In this document: positions 52,836 through 63,533 of the stretch, one piece after another
How the letters are laid out: each line of letters starts with the position of its first letter
How positions within the stretch are numbered: the first letter of the stretch is position 1
Source of the DNA: Scleromitrula shiraiana
Taxonomy: Eukaryota; Ascomycota; Leotiomycetes; Helotiales; Sclerotiniaceae
Assembly: GCA_028455995.1 (NCBI GenBank)
Contig: JABELC010000001.1
Span: 3,770,501 to 3,834,500 of the forward strand
DNA: 64,000 nucleotides
Direction: 5' to 3'
The notes under the pieces: model-generated
The model's database searches: none
Seen by the model: only the letters and a program-made list of their open reading frames with translations
What the model was told of the DNA's origin: nothing
Program-made: the position numbers and the translations under genes

Positions 52836-54031
52836 CTAGAAATTATACAAGACCCCATCACGCCAATGTGTACTCTGAACACCATCACGAAGATCACCCT
52901 CAGCTCTCAAGGCCTCTTCAACCTGCCACTTCTTAAGTGCTTTGTCAGCAGGAGGACACCCCGGGCAATCACAGAAGAACCCATAATCCCTATATAAATC
53001 GTTGGGGACGTGACAGTACGAGATCGTAAGTTCGTCGCCTTTTTTAATGTCATGTATAGTTGTGAAGACCATCTCCTTAGTTATTTCATTAAGTTTATAG
53101 GTGCAGTTTCGCCAGTCGGGACAGGCGTGGTTGAAGCGTGAGGAGTTGAGGTAAATACCAGAGGTGGAATCCGTCATATAGAAACTAAGAGAGAAATTAG
53201 AAGTCAGAAAAGTTGAAACTACCTTGTGAGTTGGAGATAAGAGTAAAGGACCCCGCAGATAGTAAACGTGAAGAACGTACCGATTAGTCTGATAGATTGC
53301 CACAACCTTGTGGCCAGCGAGACCATTGTGACAGTGTAGACCAAGATATTCGGCCTGCTGTTTCGCAGATAGTTGTTCAAAGGCGTAATGAACGCCGAAT
53401 ATGGAACATTCGAATAGGGGTGCTTCGGAGTGGATGATTGTTCCCGGTGGTATATCTTTACGTGCAAAACAACCTAGACCGCCCTTGGGGGATTTACAGA
53501 CTTCAAAGAACTCGGATTCGAACCGATATTCTTGTACCCTGAGGGGGGGAGAAGGGGCACACGGACGGGGTGATGGTGAAGAGCTGGTTGGAGTCAATGT
53601 GGTGGAGGATGCTTTCAGGTCTGGATAGACTGATGACGTATTATCGGCTGGATCCTTGACAACAGATGATGATGAAGAGTCTGGAAGAACGAGCGATTGA
53701 GATGTCGAAGCCGGCTTAGCAGAAGAAGACGTAACTGATTCTCGTTCCACCGACACCAAGGAATTCAAAGATGGCGGGGATCTTGAGTTCGAAGGAGAAG
53801 AAGGCGGTGTTAGTAAACCAACCTTCTTCCCTTCGCCACCGCCATCTTTTGTTCCTTTTACTAGAGATGCAGGTCTATATTGATGTACCTTGTACTCTGA
53901 TTAGATCATCTCTCGTAGCTGAGTAACTTCGGATTCGTTACCTTCTCCGCTCTCCACTTCATGGCTACTGCTAGCCATTCTTCAAAATTGTTGACATCTG
54001 CCAACAAAACCGGCTCAAAAGTCGGCTGCAT
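52836..54031 (-). CDS. SET-domain protein
   Basis: Three exons, 54031-53942, 53894-53281 and 53184-52836, give 350 residues. The first exon supplies MQPTFEPVLLADVNNFEEWL, then AVAMKWRAEKYKVHQYRPAS after joining; its intron starts GTAACG and ends CAGAG. Residues about 50-125 are a Ser/Thr/Pro-rich linker. The SET domain runs from about 138 (FFEVCKSPKGGLGCFARKDI) through SSRFNHACPDWRNC, the NHxC pocket, to GDELTISYCHVP with the catalytic-site Tyr. A post-SET Cys cluster follows (YGFFCDCPGCPP). This layout is common to small fungal SET proteins that methylate lysines; the substrate, histone or not, is unknown. A histone role is plausible but not demonstrated by sequence. Confidence 0.9.
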
Positions 54032-55454
54032 TTTCGAAAAGTCTTAAAAATAAGATGAATTTTTTGGTTTTCTGTTTCTAAAGAGTAGTGGATAATTGTT
54101 AGCTATTTGTTTTGTTGTGTCAGGGTATAAAAAAATTTGTAAAGAACATGGAGCTTGAATCTAATTGCGATCTGGAATCCATTTGCGTCAAAGAATAGTG
54201 AATTCAGACAGAATCTCTAATAGATATCTAGAATAAGAAAAGTGAGGGGTAATTGCCAGTTTATCACATGCGCTTTTAAAAATGGAAAGAGGAGTGGCCA
54301 TGATATTCGAAGGTGCTCCCAACTCTAGAGCGAGTGAGTATTTCTTAGGTTCAACGAGAAAGCAAAAACTAACAGCAAACGTATGATAGCGCTGTCATTG
54401 AATTAATACATATGTATTGTGGTTGTTGTGTCGTCATAAAATAGAGATTCACCAGATTGCTGTTAAAAGTTTGACGTATCGTATACGTAGAACCATTCTG
54501 CAACTGGATTCTGTCTGAAGTTCAGAACCCCTCAGAGTTTAAATTGACGAACCTTCTAATAATCAAGAGCTGATTTCAAGTTTCAACCCAGAAGCAGACT
54601 ATAAAACATCCCAGATATTCAAACGATAGTAAGCACGTAATAATGTTGGCAATGATTCTCAAAAAAGGTAATAGTAAGATCTTGCAACTTGAAATCAAAA
54701 CAGCAGTAAACAAGCTCACTTCAACAAAATAAAGAAACTAAAACATACTGCTGCAGGCTGCAAAAGGCAGAAAACAATTATCATAAACATGTTTGCTATA
54801 TACAACAGCCAGCTTAAATGGCTTGTCAATCCGAGAAAAAAGGTGGTTGGGAAAGAAAAAGAAAGTTGATTGCGGCACAAACATGAATATTTATAAGGGA
54901 TTCTTAGTTCCAGCCCTGCACGCTAAGGAGATGTCAATGAGTGGAAGTATTTAAATACATCCAATAAAATTCCTTTTCTCACAGGAAGTTGCAAAGGCAG
55001 TGAATATAGAATGACTCATAGTATTTGGCAGTGATGAGTCTGAATGTCCAAATTGATCTTGAACTTTGGCTACCCAGTCAGGCGAAAATGACTGAATCCT
55101 TCAAACTTTAGGAGGGTATTGATGAGATTCAGTCCAGTCTTCCAAGTTGAGAGAATCTAAATATTGAAGTTTGTGGAGTACATTCGAAGTTAAAAGAGAT
55201 CATGCATCGGCTAATAGATGAAAGATGAAGCATATATCAAATAATAATATATATACAACAGTATTGAAGAGATTTCTTACATTTCTTCAAGTTTGTTATA
55301 ACCTCAGGAAATGGTTGTCACAGATTCGTTCGATCTCATGCATTTACTTTCAGGACTAGCATTCAATATCATCATATAGATTAATTATATATGTGATTAT
55401 CTCATACTTCTTCGCAACCTATTTGCCCTACACAAAATCTACCAACTAGATTGT
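54032..55454. other. Intergenic region, no supported gene
   Basis: About 1.4 kb of AT-rich sequence between the SET gene start and the GST gene stop. I found no open frame with a domain, no tRNA-like element and no clear repeat. Confidence 0.65.
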
Positions 55455-56565
55455 CTAAGGAAGTTGAAATTTCTTCCCAATGCCACTTTGAACAGCGGGT
55501 CGCTATCTTCATTAGCAGGAAAATACCAAATACCTTCGAACTTCAACTTACTTCGGCGATTCTACTTATCCACTTCTGAACAGATGGGAAGGCTTTCATT
55601 TCTTCCTCACTGATCTGTCCTGAACCCTCCCAAAGACTGACCCATGCTACAGTTCCAATGTCAATATCTTCACATTTATAACATGATTTTTGGAATTTTT
55701 ATCACGTACTCCAAGTGCCAATATCTGCTACGGAATACTTTCCCTTTCCATTACCAGCTAGATAGTCGCGAGACTCTCCAGTATATTTACCGGAAAGACG
55801 AATCTCCAATACACCTACAACACGGAGGAACTCTTTCTTGAATCGTTCGATTGCAACTGTTAAAGTATCAGCTCAACGTCATTAATGGGTAAGTTCATAT
55901 GTATTCTCACATGGAATCTTCTCGGGTGCTGATTTAGCAAAAAAGTTCAATTGGCCTTGATATGGTGCACCCTATCCAATGATCAGATCGATTCTAATTG
56001 GTAATGTGGATATAGAATACATACACTACCGTGCCAGAAAAACAACCATTGAAGACACTCATTTCTCTCGAGCTCGTCTTTGAACCCAAAGATATCCTTA
56101 TTATCGAACTCCTTAAGAAGGTAGAGTAGCTCGGCACTCGTTTCCATGACCGGGAATGGAGGGCTTTTTGTGTTATCGACGAGGGTGGGAATTCGGCCTT
56201 GGATATAATGAGTTACAGTATACGGATAATCATGTAACAGGCATACCATTTGGATTCAATCTTAGATACCAGTCTTCTTTTTGTGTGTTCTTTCTGATGT
56301 CGATCATGGTATGGGTATCTTTTCAATCGTCAGCATGTTTCCCTGGATCGAGTAGTATAGTCATTACACTCGATATTGTAGGCGGCTTTAAGTTCCTCAA
56401 GCATAATCTGAACCTTCCTTCCATTCGGTGTTGACATGGTCAACAGATGAAGTCCCTTGTTCGTCGTTAGTTTTGCATATCACTCGGATTTCACGTGAAA
56501 GAGGGGACAACCTTTGCATTCTTGACATCATCAGGAGTGCCGTTAAGATAGAAATTGGAAGACAT
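55455..56565 (-). CDS. Glutathione S-transferase, Ure2p-like
   Basis: Eight short exons: 56565-56512, 56455-56368, 56318-56247, 56197-56025, 55971-55911, 55856-55710, 55646-55552 and 55502-55455. Together they give 245 residues, the usual GST length. Every join keeps frame. The N-terminal thioredoxin-like domain includes GLHLLTMSTPNGRKVQIMLE, then DWYLRLNPNGRIPTLVD, with the characteristic cis-proline in RIPTLVD, then SAELLYLLKEFDNKD. The C-terminal helical domain includes ECLQWLFFWHGSGAPYQGQL, SVADIGTWTWVSLWEG and the end IAERPAVQSGIGKKFQLP. This is the fungal Ure2p/GTT-like class that conjugates glutathione to electrophiles or has peroxidase activity. The open frames visible by simple scanning cover only fragments, so it is easily missed. 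Confidence 0.92.
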
Positions 56566-57935
56566 GATATGATTAAATCTGTGACTTGAGGAAAAAGATC
56601 GGATGAATTTGTTAGAATGGGGTTTGGTAAATAGAGATAGTGGTGAAGGTGGCATCTTTTATAAATGACCAAGGCAACGGTGGAGAGTGCATTAGTTGTA
56701 GATAACCAAAAGAGACAAAGACTTGTCAACGTCATAGATCATTAGTGCTGCCCTTAACTAGAACCTAACTAGCATGTCTACAGCCTCGTTACTAGCTAGG
56801 CGTTTAAACCAATAATAAGGATAGTTTCCTTGAAGTAGCTAAATGTCATAACAGCCATTGATTGATATAGATCAAACTCAATTCCTAGAACTTGGTCAAT
56901 ATAATCCAATAAGAAAATGCCAGTGAATAAAAGGTATCACTAAACCTAAGCTGGGTAGCAGTAATTCCTTCCAGAATCTATTTTACCACCAGCAGTCGTA
57001 CATCGAATCACCGTTTATATCATTCTGAAATCGAGTTATCTCATACTTCCATTGGAATTCCGGCTTCTATAACTTCTCCATAGGTTAATGTTGATGATTA
57101 TGTAGCAAATCACACGCAAGTGGCTCATTGATGTCGTTGGATTCTGATGAAAGAGCCTCGGCTACTTCCGCCCGGGTTTGGTGAGCCGAAAGCTCCTGGT
57201 GCAATCAAGCCTCATCTTAAAAGAACTCAAATATGTGATGGTAATAGCGGTAAAAGCTCAAAAAGATACTATTGTTATTAATTTTGATTTGAGCTTAATA
57301 TTGTTACCACATGCACCATCTCCAGACGACGAAAGCAACCCTCAATCAAAGCCCATTCCCAAACTACAACCCAAGCCCAAACATACGTGCAGGTCATCTC
57401 CTCAATGCTGATGCTTAAGGTCGCAGGTATCTCGCAAGTGCTTCACTCCATGATCTTTCATTCCAAGGTTGGTCAGCTCTTCATGCTTTCAATCCCATCC
57501 TACTATTGTACTTAGCCAAACTACACCCACCAGCATAAGCTTCAACGCGACATCTCGCACATGCAACCCCTGGATGTTTAACTTGACCTTGACCAATATC
57601 AGGATATTGCCAGCACTCCAATTCCTTTTCTTCACAAGTAGAATATATATCCTCCGCAAGCAAATTCTCCCTGAGAATCGTTGCCATGATACGCCCAACG
57701 TTGCCCCAATTGCGTTACTTCATGAGATGCATATAATACCACTCTCTATCAGGTACTTACCATCATTTTTGGAATCTGTCATTCTATTAATGTTACTGTC
57801 CTTTGAGGATGAAAATTTCCATGAAAGTTGATCTGCCGTTTATCGCTTGTATATTCCTCCAGACCGCTTACGCAATGGCATGAACCTGATCAAGCTTAAA
57901 CAGAACTCTCTTCACGTAGTCATCTACCGGTACCT
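56566..57935. other. Intergenic region with one doubtful minus-strand ORF
   Basis: About 1.37 kb between the divergent GST and HET genes. Apart from the Cys-rich frame at 57481-57687, described separately, I see nothing supported. The plus-strand frames at 57178-57411 and 57469-57831 have no recognisable domain. Confidence 0.55.
57481..57687 (-). CDS. Possible small Cys-rich protein or terminal exon (doubtful)
   Basis: A 68-codon frame containing STCEEKELECWQYPDIGQGQ, then VKHPGVACARCRVEAYAGG and a final C, with five Cys in a C...C...C-x2-C...C pattern. An upstream ATG at about 57792 is followed by a good donor (GATG|GTAAGT), which hints at a first exon MTDSKND. However, I found no acceptor that joins it in frame. 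It may be a real small gene, a decayed one, or chance. No family was recognised. Confidence 0.3.
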   Translation of the reverse strand: MATILRENLLAEDIYSTCEEKELECWQYPDIGQGQVKHPGVACARCRVEAYAGGCSLAKYNSRMGLKA

Positions 57936-59690
57936 ATGCGAATGGAGGAAACAACCATCCCGTTTCAGTATAATCCCCTCGAGCACAAAAATAATGGGAT
58001 CAGATTACTTCGTATTTTTCATTCGGCCTCAAAATTCGATAAGGTTCACTGTCAACTTATTCACACCTCTTTTCAGGATGCACCACCTTATAGCGCGCTT
58101 TCTTATTCATGGGGCGTAAAGATAGACTCGGAGCCAGTAATTATCAATGGGGCAAGTTTCTCTGTGACAGAGAGTCTTCTTGGTGCTCTGAAGAGACTTC
58201 GTCCTCGAACAGAAGACGAGAAAAATTTTCTGTGGGTCGATGCGATCTGCATTGACCAGGGCAATATACCAGAACGCAATATTCAAATAGGGATTATGAG
58301 ATCAATCTTTCAAAATGCACAGGCAGTGCCGGTCTGGATCGGCCACGAGAAGGATGCTAGTTCTTTAGCTGTCCAACTTGTAAGGGAACTGAATTCGCTT
58401 TCAAGAGATCAAGTGATGGCAGTGTTGAAAGACCCGTTACGACTAAATGATCTTTCATCTCTTGTCCAGTTCTTTCGTCGTCAATACTGGTGGAGGATAT
58501 GGGTTATTCAAGAAGTTTCATGCGCCCGTGAGGTTGTCGTCTATTGTGGGGACGAGGCTATCTCTTTCTCAGAGCTTAACAATGTCTGCGATATTTTGAA
58601 GCGCGAAGAGCAGCTACTCTCGTCTATTTTTCTTAAATCTCCATCCTATGTGCGAACCCTTGTTGCCGGAGGCCCACGAGGACTTCAAGTATCAAGATAT
58701 CAGACTCATGATGCAACTGAACCTCCATTGTTTGAACTTCTACTTTCCCATAAGAGTAAGAAATCAACCGACCCAAGAGATAAAGTTTATGCATTAGTTG
58801 GAATCTCTAGTTCGAGAGCTTCATTTGGACCAATGGATTATTCATTATCTGTTCGTGAAATATATACTTATACAGCTATACATATTATTCAGACCTCTCA
58901 AAGACTCGATGTTATCTGTGTCAAACAACAAAAGTTTAATGGCCATGATCTGCCAAGTTGGGTACCGGATTGGACAAGAGCAAAAGGAAGTCAGGAACCT
59001 ACTATTATTGGTCTACAGCACAGTTCTTCGAATTTCACGGCTTCTGGTACAACTATCGCGAATGTGCAATTCATGCAAGATGGATGTATTCTCAGAACGA
59101 AAGGCATTATTATCGACAAAGTGGAAAACGTTGGCTTCTCCTTCAAAAGGCAAATAATGCCAGGCGATAACGTTGATGGTATTCTACAAGTATTACAAGA
59201 TTGGTGGAAGATAGTGGTTTTCTATAGGGGTAATTCAATTCAAGAGCAAGGTGAATTTTGCAGGACCATATCATGTGGCAATTGGGTTTCCGACGAGATG
59301 GTGCTATATGCTACCCGAATGAAAGCTATTGAGACAGCAATCTTTCAACGATTTCCACATCTCTACTTTCCACTATCCCAACTTCCAGCGGTTAGAGACG
59401 AATCAAGTGAGAATGAACGACTTGCAATTCTCGTGTCCACTGCTTTGTTCATCAACAGGCGTCGCTTTATCATATCCGAGTCGAAAATTCTTGGTCTTGG
59501 TCCTTCCAACTGCGCCAACGGCGACCTAATTTGTGTACTTCCAGGCTGCAGATTTCCTGTTATTCTGAGACCCGAAGATGATCATTACATTCTTATTGGA
59601 GAAGCGTATATTGATGGCTTTATGTTTGGAGAAGCCATACAGGGGGCTGAAAATGGTACTCATGTCTGGGATACCTTTGAGATTCATTGA
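57936..59690 (+). CDS. HET-domain (heterokaryon incompatibility) protein, intact
   Basis: Single-exon gene, 584 residues. The HET domain covers about residues 45-200 with its three conserved blocks: APPYSALSYSWGVKIDSEPV, then NFLWVDAICIDQGNIPERN continuing into MRSIFQNAQAVPVWIG, and finally YWWRIWVIQEVSCAREVVV. Other family features are STDPRDKVYALVGISSSRAS and LPSWVPDWTRAKGS. The C-terminal region has the late element GLGPSNCANGDLICVLPGCR, then FPVILRPEDDHYILIGEAYI. HET proteins take part in non-self recognition and programmed cell death after hyphal fusion; most members have no known partner. A second in-frame ATG lies at 57942. It is unbroken, unlike the HET locus at 22-24 kb. Confidence 0.93.
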   Translation: MRMEETTIPFQYNPLEHKNNGIRLLRIFHSASKFDKVHCQLIHTSFQDAPPYSALSYSWGVKIDSEPVIINGASFSVTESLLGALKRLRPRTEDEKNFLWVDAICIDQGNIPERNIQIGIMRSIFQNAQAVPVWIGHEKDASSLAVQLVRELNSLSRDQVMAVLKDPLRLNDLSSLVQFFRRQYWWRIWVIQEVSCAREVVVYCGDEAISFSELNNVCDILKREEQLLSSIFLKSPSYVRTLVAGGPRGLQVSRYQTHDATEPPLFELLLSHKSKKSTDPRDKVYALVGISSSRASFGPMDYSLSVREIYTYTAIHIIQTSQRLDVICVKQQKFNGHDLPSWVPDWTRAKGSQEPTIIGLQHSSSNFTASGTTIANVQFMQDGCILRTKGIIIDKVENVGFSFKRQIMPGDNVDGILQVLQDWWKIVVFYRGNSIQEQGEFCRTISCGNWVSDEMVLYATRMKAIETAIFQRFPHLYFPLSQLPAVRDESSENERLAILVSTALFINRRRFIISESKILGLGPSNCANGDLICVLPGCRFPVILRPEDDHYILIGEAYIDGFMFGEAIQGAENGTHVWDTFEIH

Positions 59691-61075
59691 AGAAGCCCGG
59701 AACCTGATGATGTGAATCATTATGTACCTTTTGGGCAAGTCTACATAGAAACCGTGACTGATAGTTACTTTCAGCCCAGTGCTCTCTAAGATTGCCGATA
59801 ATAGGTTACACCTATCAGCATAGAGCATGACCTGTGGTTCTGATAGACGATATAGATTTTTGGATATCCCAAGACAAGTGAAGCATTGGACTCTTGGTAA
59901 ACGTCTATTTTGAATTATGTGACATAAATACTTCAATCTTTAATTCTTTGAATTTATATGGAATAATAATTAACTGCTACTACATGTTGGTCTAGTCATT
60001 TACAAGAGTATGGAGTTCACGAAAAGTTCACCTGAATGCCAATCCTATAGTTAGTCCCAAGTAAAGAACTCCTACTTAACCACCATTGGCTAAATTGTTA
60101 CCTGGCACAGAGAACTCAACCAGAATGAAGAGAATTTGAACCACTACAGAGCGATCTGTTGTGGACTACAGTGGATATCAATAATCTGGCGTCAGAATAA
60201 TACGCCATCCCCCTCACTACAGCAGCAACTCCATCGACTCCAGCCACCCAATGCCCACCGACATGATCGGATGATCCTATACTACGATGTCCAACCACAA
60301 ACTCAATTTTCCACTCAATGTTCTAGAATACCCGCACTGACGTAGGTCTAAAAAATTTATCGAAATCAAAGGAAAATCTCTTCATGCATTACAGATTACG
60401 AACCCATCATATTGGTTCGAAAAGCGATACTTCTCGATTTGTCACAGCAATCACCCTTGAAAAGTATACCCTTTACCTCCCCTACTAAAAAGGGATGTGC
60501 TGGTGAATTTTGGGCTGAGTAAATTATGAGATGATGTGCTGTGAAATGGGCATTAGGGAATATACAGGCAGGTTCCCTGCAGGAATTGGATTTTGGGTTA
60601 CAGATTCTGGGGATGAAATTTATGGGAAGCAATCATAATAAAAGAAAAATAAATAAACAATGCCGTTGCAATACTTCATTTAAGTTTTTTTTCCTCGGGA
60701 GAAGTTTCTGATATCGTCATAGTTGTTTTGATGGTGGGGGGGAGGAGTGGTTGAAAGTATAATAAATACCATGGGCAGTCGTTCCTACCTCCTCTCATCA
60801 TACCTTCTTGACATTCACACTATCTACTTCTCAAGTTCTTGTTCATATCAACAGCTCTTCAAAACACAAATACAATCAATTACCTGTATACAAAGATAAT
60901 TAGTTTCAACTTTCAATACATATATCTTCATAATACAAGATTAAACCTACCATCCATCCACACAAACGAATCATATAGTCTTTACGCAAAGCATCAACAA
61001 CAAGCATTAAAGGCGTACCTCAAGTTCCAGATACATCTCCCTAAAATCCATACAGCCACCAACACCATAGCAAAA
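59691..61075. other. Intergenic region, no supported gene
   Basis: About 1.4 kb between the HET gene and the small membrane protein. The last 300 bp are AT-rich with A/C-rich leader-like sequence in front of 61076. The open frame that extends upstream from 61076 to 60839 lacks an ATG and looks like 5' UTR. The small minus-strand frames have no domain. Confidence 0.6.
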
Positions 61076-61552
61076 ATGCTCGCCTACCTCCTAACCTCAC
61101 GCTCCATAACCCTCTACATCCTCTACACCCTCCACGTCATGCTCGGCACCTCCCTCGTCTTCACCGGCCTATTTACCTACGGCTATCACTCCAGTAAAGC
61201 CATGGCACGCGAAGCCAACGCCAAAGCCCAAATTGAGCTTGCGCTTTCTCGGGCTGGGGAAGGAGATGCAAATGCAAATGCGAATGAGAGTGTGTATGCT
61301 AGTGGATCGTCTGAGCGGTTTCAACTTGGGGGGATGGGCGTGAGGAAGGTGAAGAGTATGGTTGGGCTCGGGGGACGGGAGGGGGCTTGGGAGAATGGTA
61401 GTGAGGGGGCGGTCAAGTTTAGGGAGGTTTGTTATGAGGGGGTTGTTGGTGGAGTTGGTGGGAAGGAGTTGGGTGGGGTGGAGGTGGATATGGATATGGA
61501 TATGGCTGGGTTGGGTATGGGAGGACGGGGGATGACTTTGGAAGTATCTTAG
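61076..61552 (+). CDS. Small single-pass membrane protein of unknown function
   Basis: A 158-codon frame starting at the only ATG in its 5' part (61076). The N-terminus has a hydrophobic region (MLAYLLTSRSITLYILYTLH, then VMLGTSLVFTGLFTYGYH) long enough for one or two membrane passes. An Ala/Glu-rich helix follows (SKAMAREANAKAQIELALSR), then a Gly-rich low-complexity region with an MDMDMD repeat and no recognisable domain. Strong codon-position bias (C-ending early, G-ending late) supports it being coding. I do not recognise the family. Confidence 0.6.
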   Translation: MLAYLLTSRSITLYILYTLHVMLGTSLVFTGLFTYGYHSSKAMAREANAKAQIELALSRAGEGDANANANESVYASGSSERFQLGGMGVRKVKSMVGLGGREGAWENGSEGAVKFREVCYEGVVGGVGGKELGGVEVDMDMDMAGLGMGGRGMTLEVS

Positions 61553-62284
61553 ATAGATTCATTTATAAGGACTGGATCATCCTTGGTTCGATGATTGATT
61601 ATGATGAAGATGACGATGACGATGAATGGGCGTTTGTTTTGGGATTTCGGGTGTAATGAATAGCGTGGGATGGGAGGAAAGAGTGTTGTTTATTATATAT
61701 CCATGATGCCGATTTGCGAGAGAATGATGCATTAGAGAGAGGACCTCTATTGAATGAAAATATATGTACCACCCATTGGATTTTCCACTGATGTGAAGAA
61801 AGATCAAAACATCTAGATAGTGAATAGAAATCAAACACGAGAATAACACGAAGACAGTGAATACTGAATTCATTGAAATCTGGGACGTGTTTAAGACCTG
61901 GGGAGACGTGATTTTTTATTTACCAAGATATGCAACAGTTGCCTAAGGAAGAGATGGTTGCTATGCCAGAGAAAGAAAAATCGAGTGGAAGTGAATTATT
62001 GAAGTTAAGTTAAATACTACTAGGAAACCGACTAATGAAATGTGATGGGTAGATTAAATTTGTGATATCCAAATGATATTAAGCCTGAGTTTGAATATGA
62101 AGTGGTTATGAATATTTGAACTTGAACACTAATCAAGTATCACAGTTGAGTTTGATCGCCTAGATAAAATATGAGTTGAACCGCATATGCACATTGCAGA
62201 TTTATTAATCTTTGTACTCAGTTTACAGCGCACAACACTTGCTACACAATCAAATTAAAATATCCATTTAGTCTTATTCATTGG
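61553..62284. other. Convergent intergenic region
   Basis: About 730 bp, AT-rich, between the stop of the small membrane protein and the stop of the aminotransferase. It contains a GATGAC repeat near 61602-61622. No coding feature is supported. Confidence 0.6.
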
Positions 62285-63533
62285 TCACCTCAAGTACTCT
62301 TTGATGTAATCACCTAGTTTCCCCAAACTTTCTCTGAGCACCTCAGTATGGCTCACAAATCCAATTCTCACATACCCCTTATATTCCTCGCCAAAGCATT
62401 TTGATCCTGGCAGAAACATGACTTTAGTTTTCTCAATAACATCCACACAGAACTGCACATCATCTACTGGATTACCCCCTTTCTCGAATCTAATCCATGC
62501 TGTTGTACCACCTGTAGGTTTTACCCATGAACAGAATGAACTATGTTCATTGACGAATGCCTCCAGAATAGCAAAATTGGTTTTCGCCAGTTTGATATTT
62601 CGACTTAGTAAGGCATGAAAGACGGAAGGGTTGAGTGCATAAGATGCGACTTGGTCATCTATTTGCGAGACGGAAATGGTGGTATAATTTCTTGCTTCCG
62701 CAAGGGCATTAATGATTGAAGTAGAATTTGAAGCGATCCAACCGACACGAATCCCAGCCAAGGAATATGCTTTCGACATTGAACCAGTAACGATCGTCTT
62801 CTCATAGCCAAAGGATACCATGGAAGGAGGAAAGTCTGCATCGACGGGAGAAATCCCATGAAAAAGAGGTCGATATACTTCATCACTCAGAATGATAATG
62901 TCTTTCTCCTTCGCAATACCTACTAGACCTTGCAAAATAGATTTGGGAATAGTTGCCCCAGTCGGATTGTTTGGATTATTGATGATAATCATCTTAGTAT
63001 TCTCCTTGATTAATCCTTTCAGCTCCTCCAAATCTGGTATGTATTTATTCTCCTTGCGTAACTTCCATAATGAGACCTCTGCACCGAGACTTTCTGGTAC
63101 GGAGTACAATTGCCGATAGGTAGGATGCACGCAGATTACATGATCGCCTGGCCCGATCAGTGTATAGAAAGTGAGGAAATTGGCCGCAATTGTTCCAGGT
63201 GTGATGAGTATATTATCTGCAGACAATGCGCTCGATGTAGTTCTCACGGAATATAAACCAGCCAGACGATCGCGGAATACCGGAGAACCTCGGATGTGTC
63301 CGTATGTGAGTTTGGTGGAAGTAGAGATTGGAGGAGGCAGATTAGGGTCCTCGCTGAGGTTTACGAGTTCATCGATGGATATTGAAGCTGCACAAGTTTC
63401 GGCAATATTGAGGACGCCTGGTGTGTTTTCATATTTGTCCATCCACTTAAAGAGGAAGGTTAGAGATATTGACTTGAACTTGAGGAGGGGTAGTACGTAC
63501 TTGTTCGACATGGAATGGCACAATCTTGACCAT
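62285..63533 (-). CDS. PLP-dependent aminotransferase, class I/II (fold type I)
   Basis: Two exons, 63533-63501 (11 codons) and 63445-62285, give 397 residues. The intron has GTACGT and TTTAAG ends; the join reads MVKIVPFHVEQWMDKYENTP. Fold-type-I features: GHIRGSPVFRDRLAGLY, INNPNNPTGATIPKS, ILSDEVYRPL with the Asp that contacts the PLP ring nitrogen, VTGSMSKAYSLAGIRVGW with the PLP lysine, and a late Arg in GYVRIGF for the substrate carboxylate. The substrate cannot be told from sequence; relatives include enzymes of amino acid and natural-product metabolism. No biosynthetic neighbours are visible in the window, so a cluster role is not supported. Confidence 0.92.

Noticed and set aside
60839..61075. 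Upstream extension of the small membrane protein frame
   Set aside because: It starts with TTG, has no ATG and has AT-rich, leader-like composition.
62285..63533. Aminotransferase as part of a secondary-metabolite cluster
   Set aside because: No synthase, P450, transporter or cluster regulator is seen nearby; neighbours are a HET gene and a small membrane protein.
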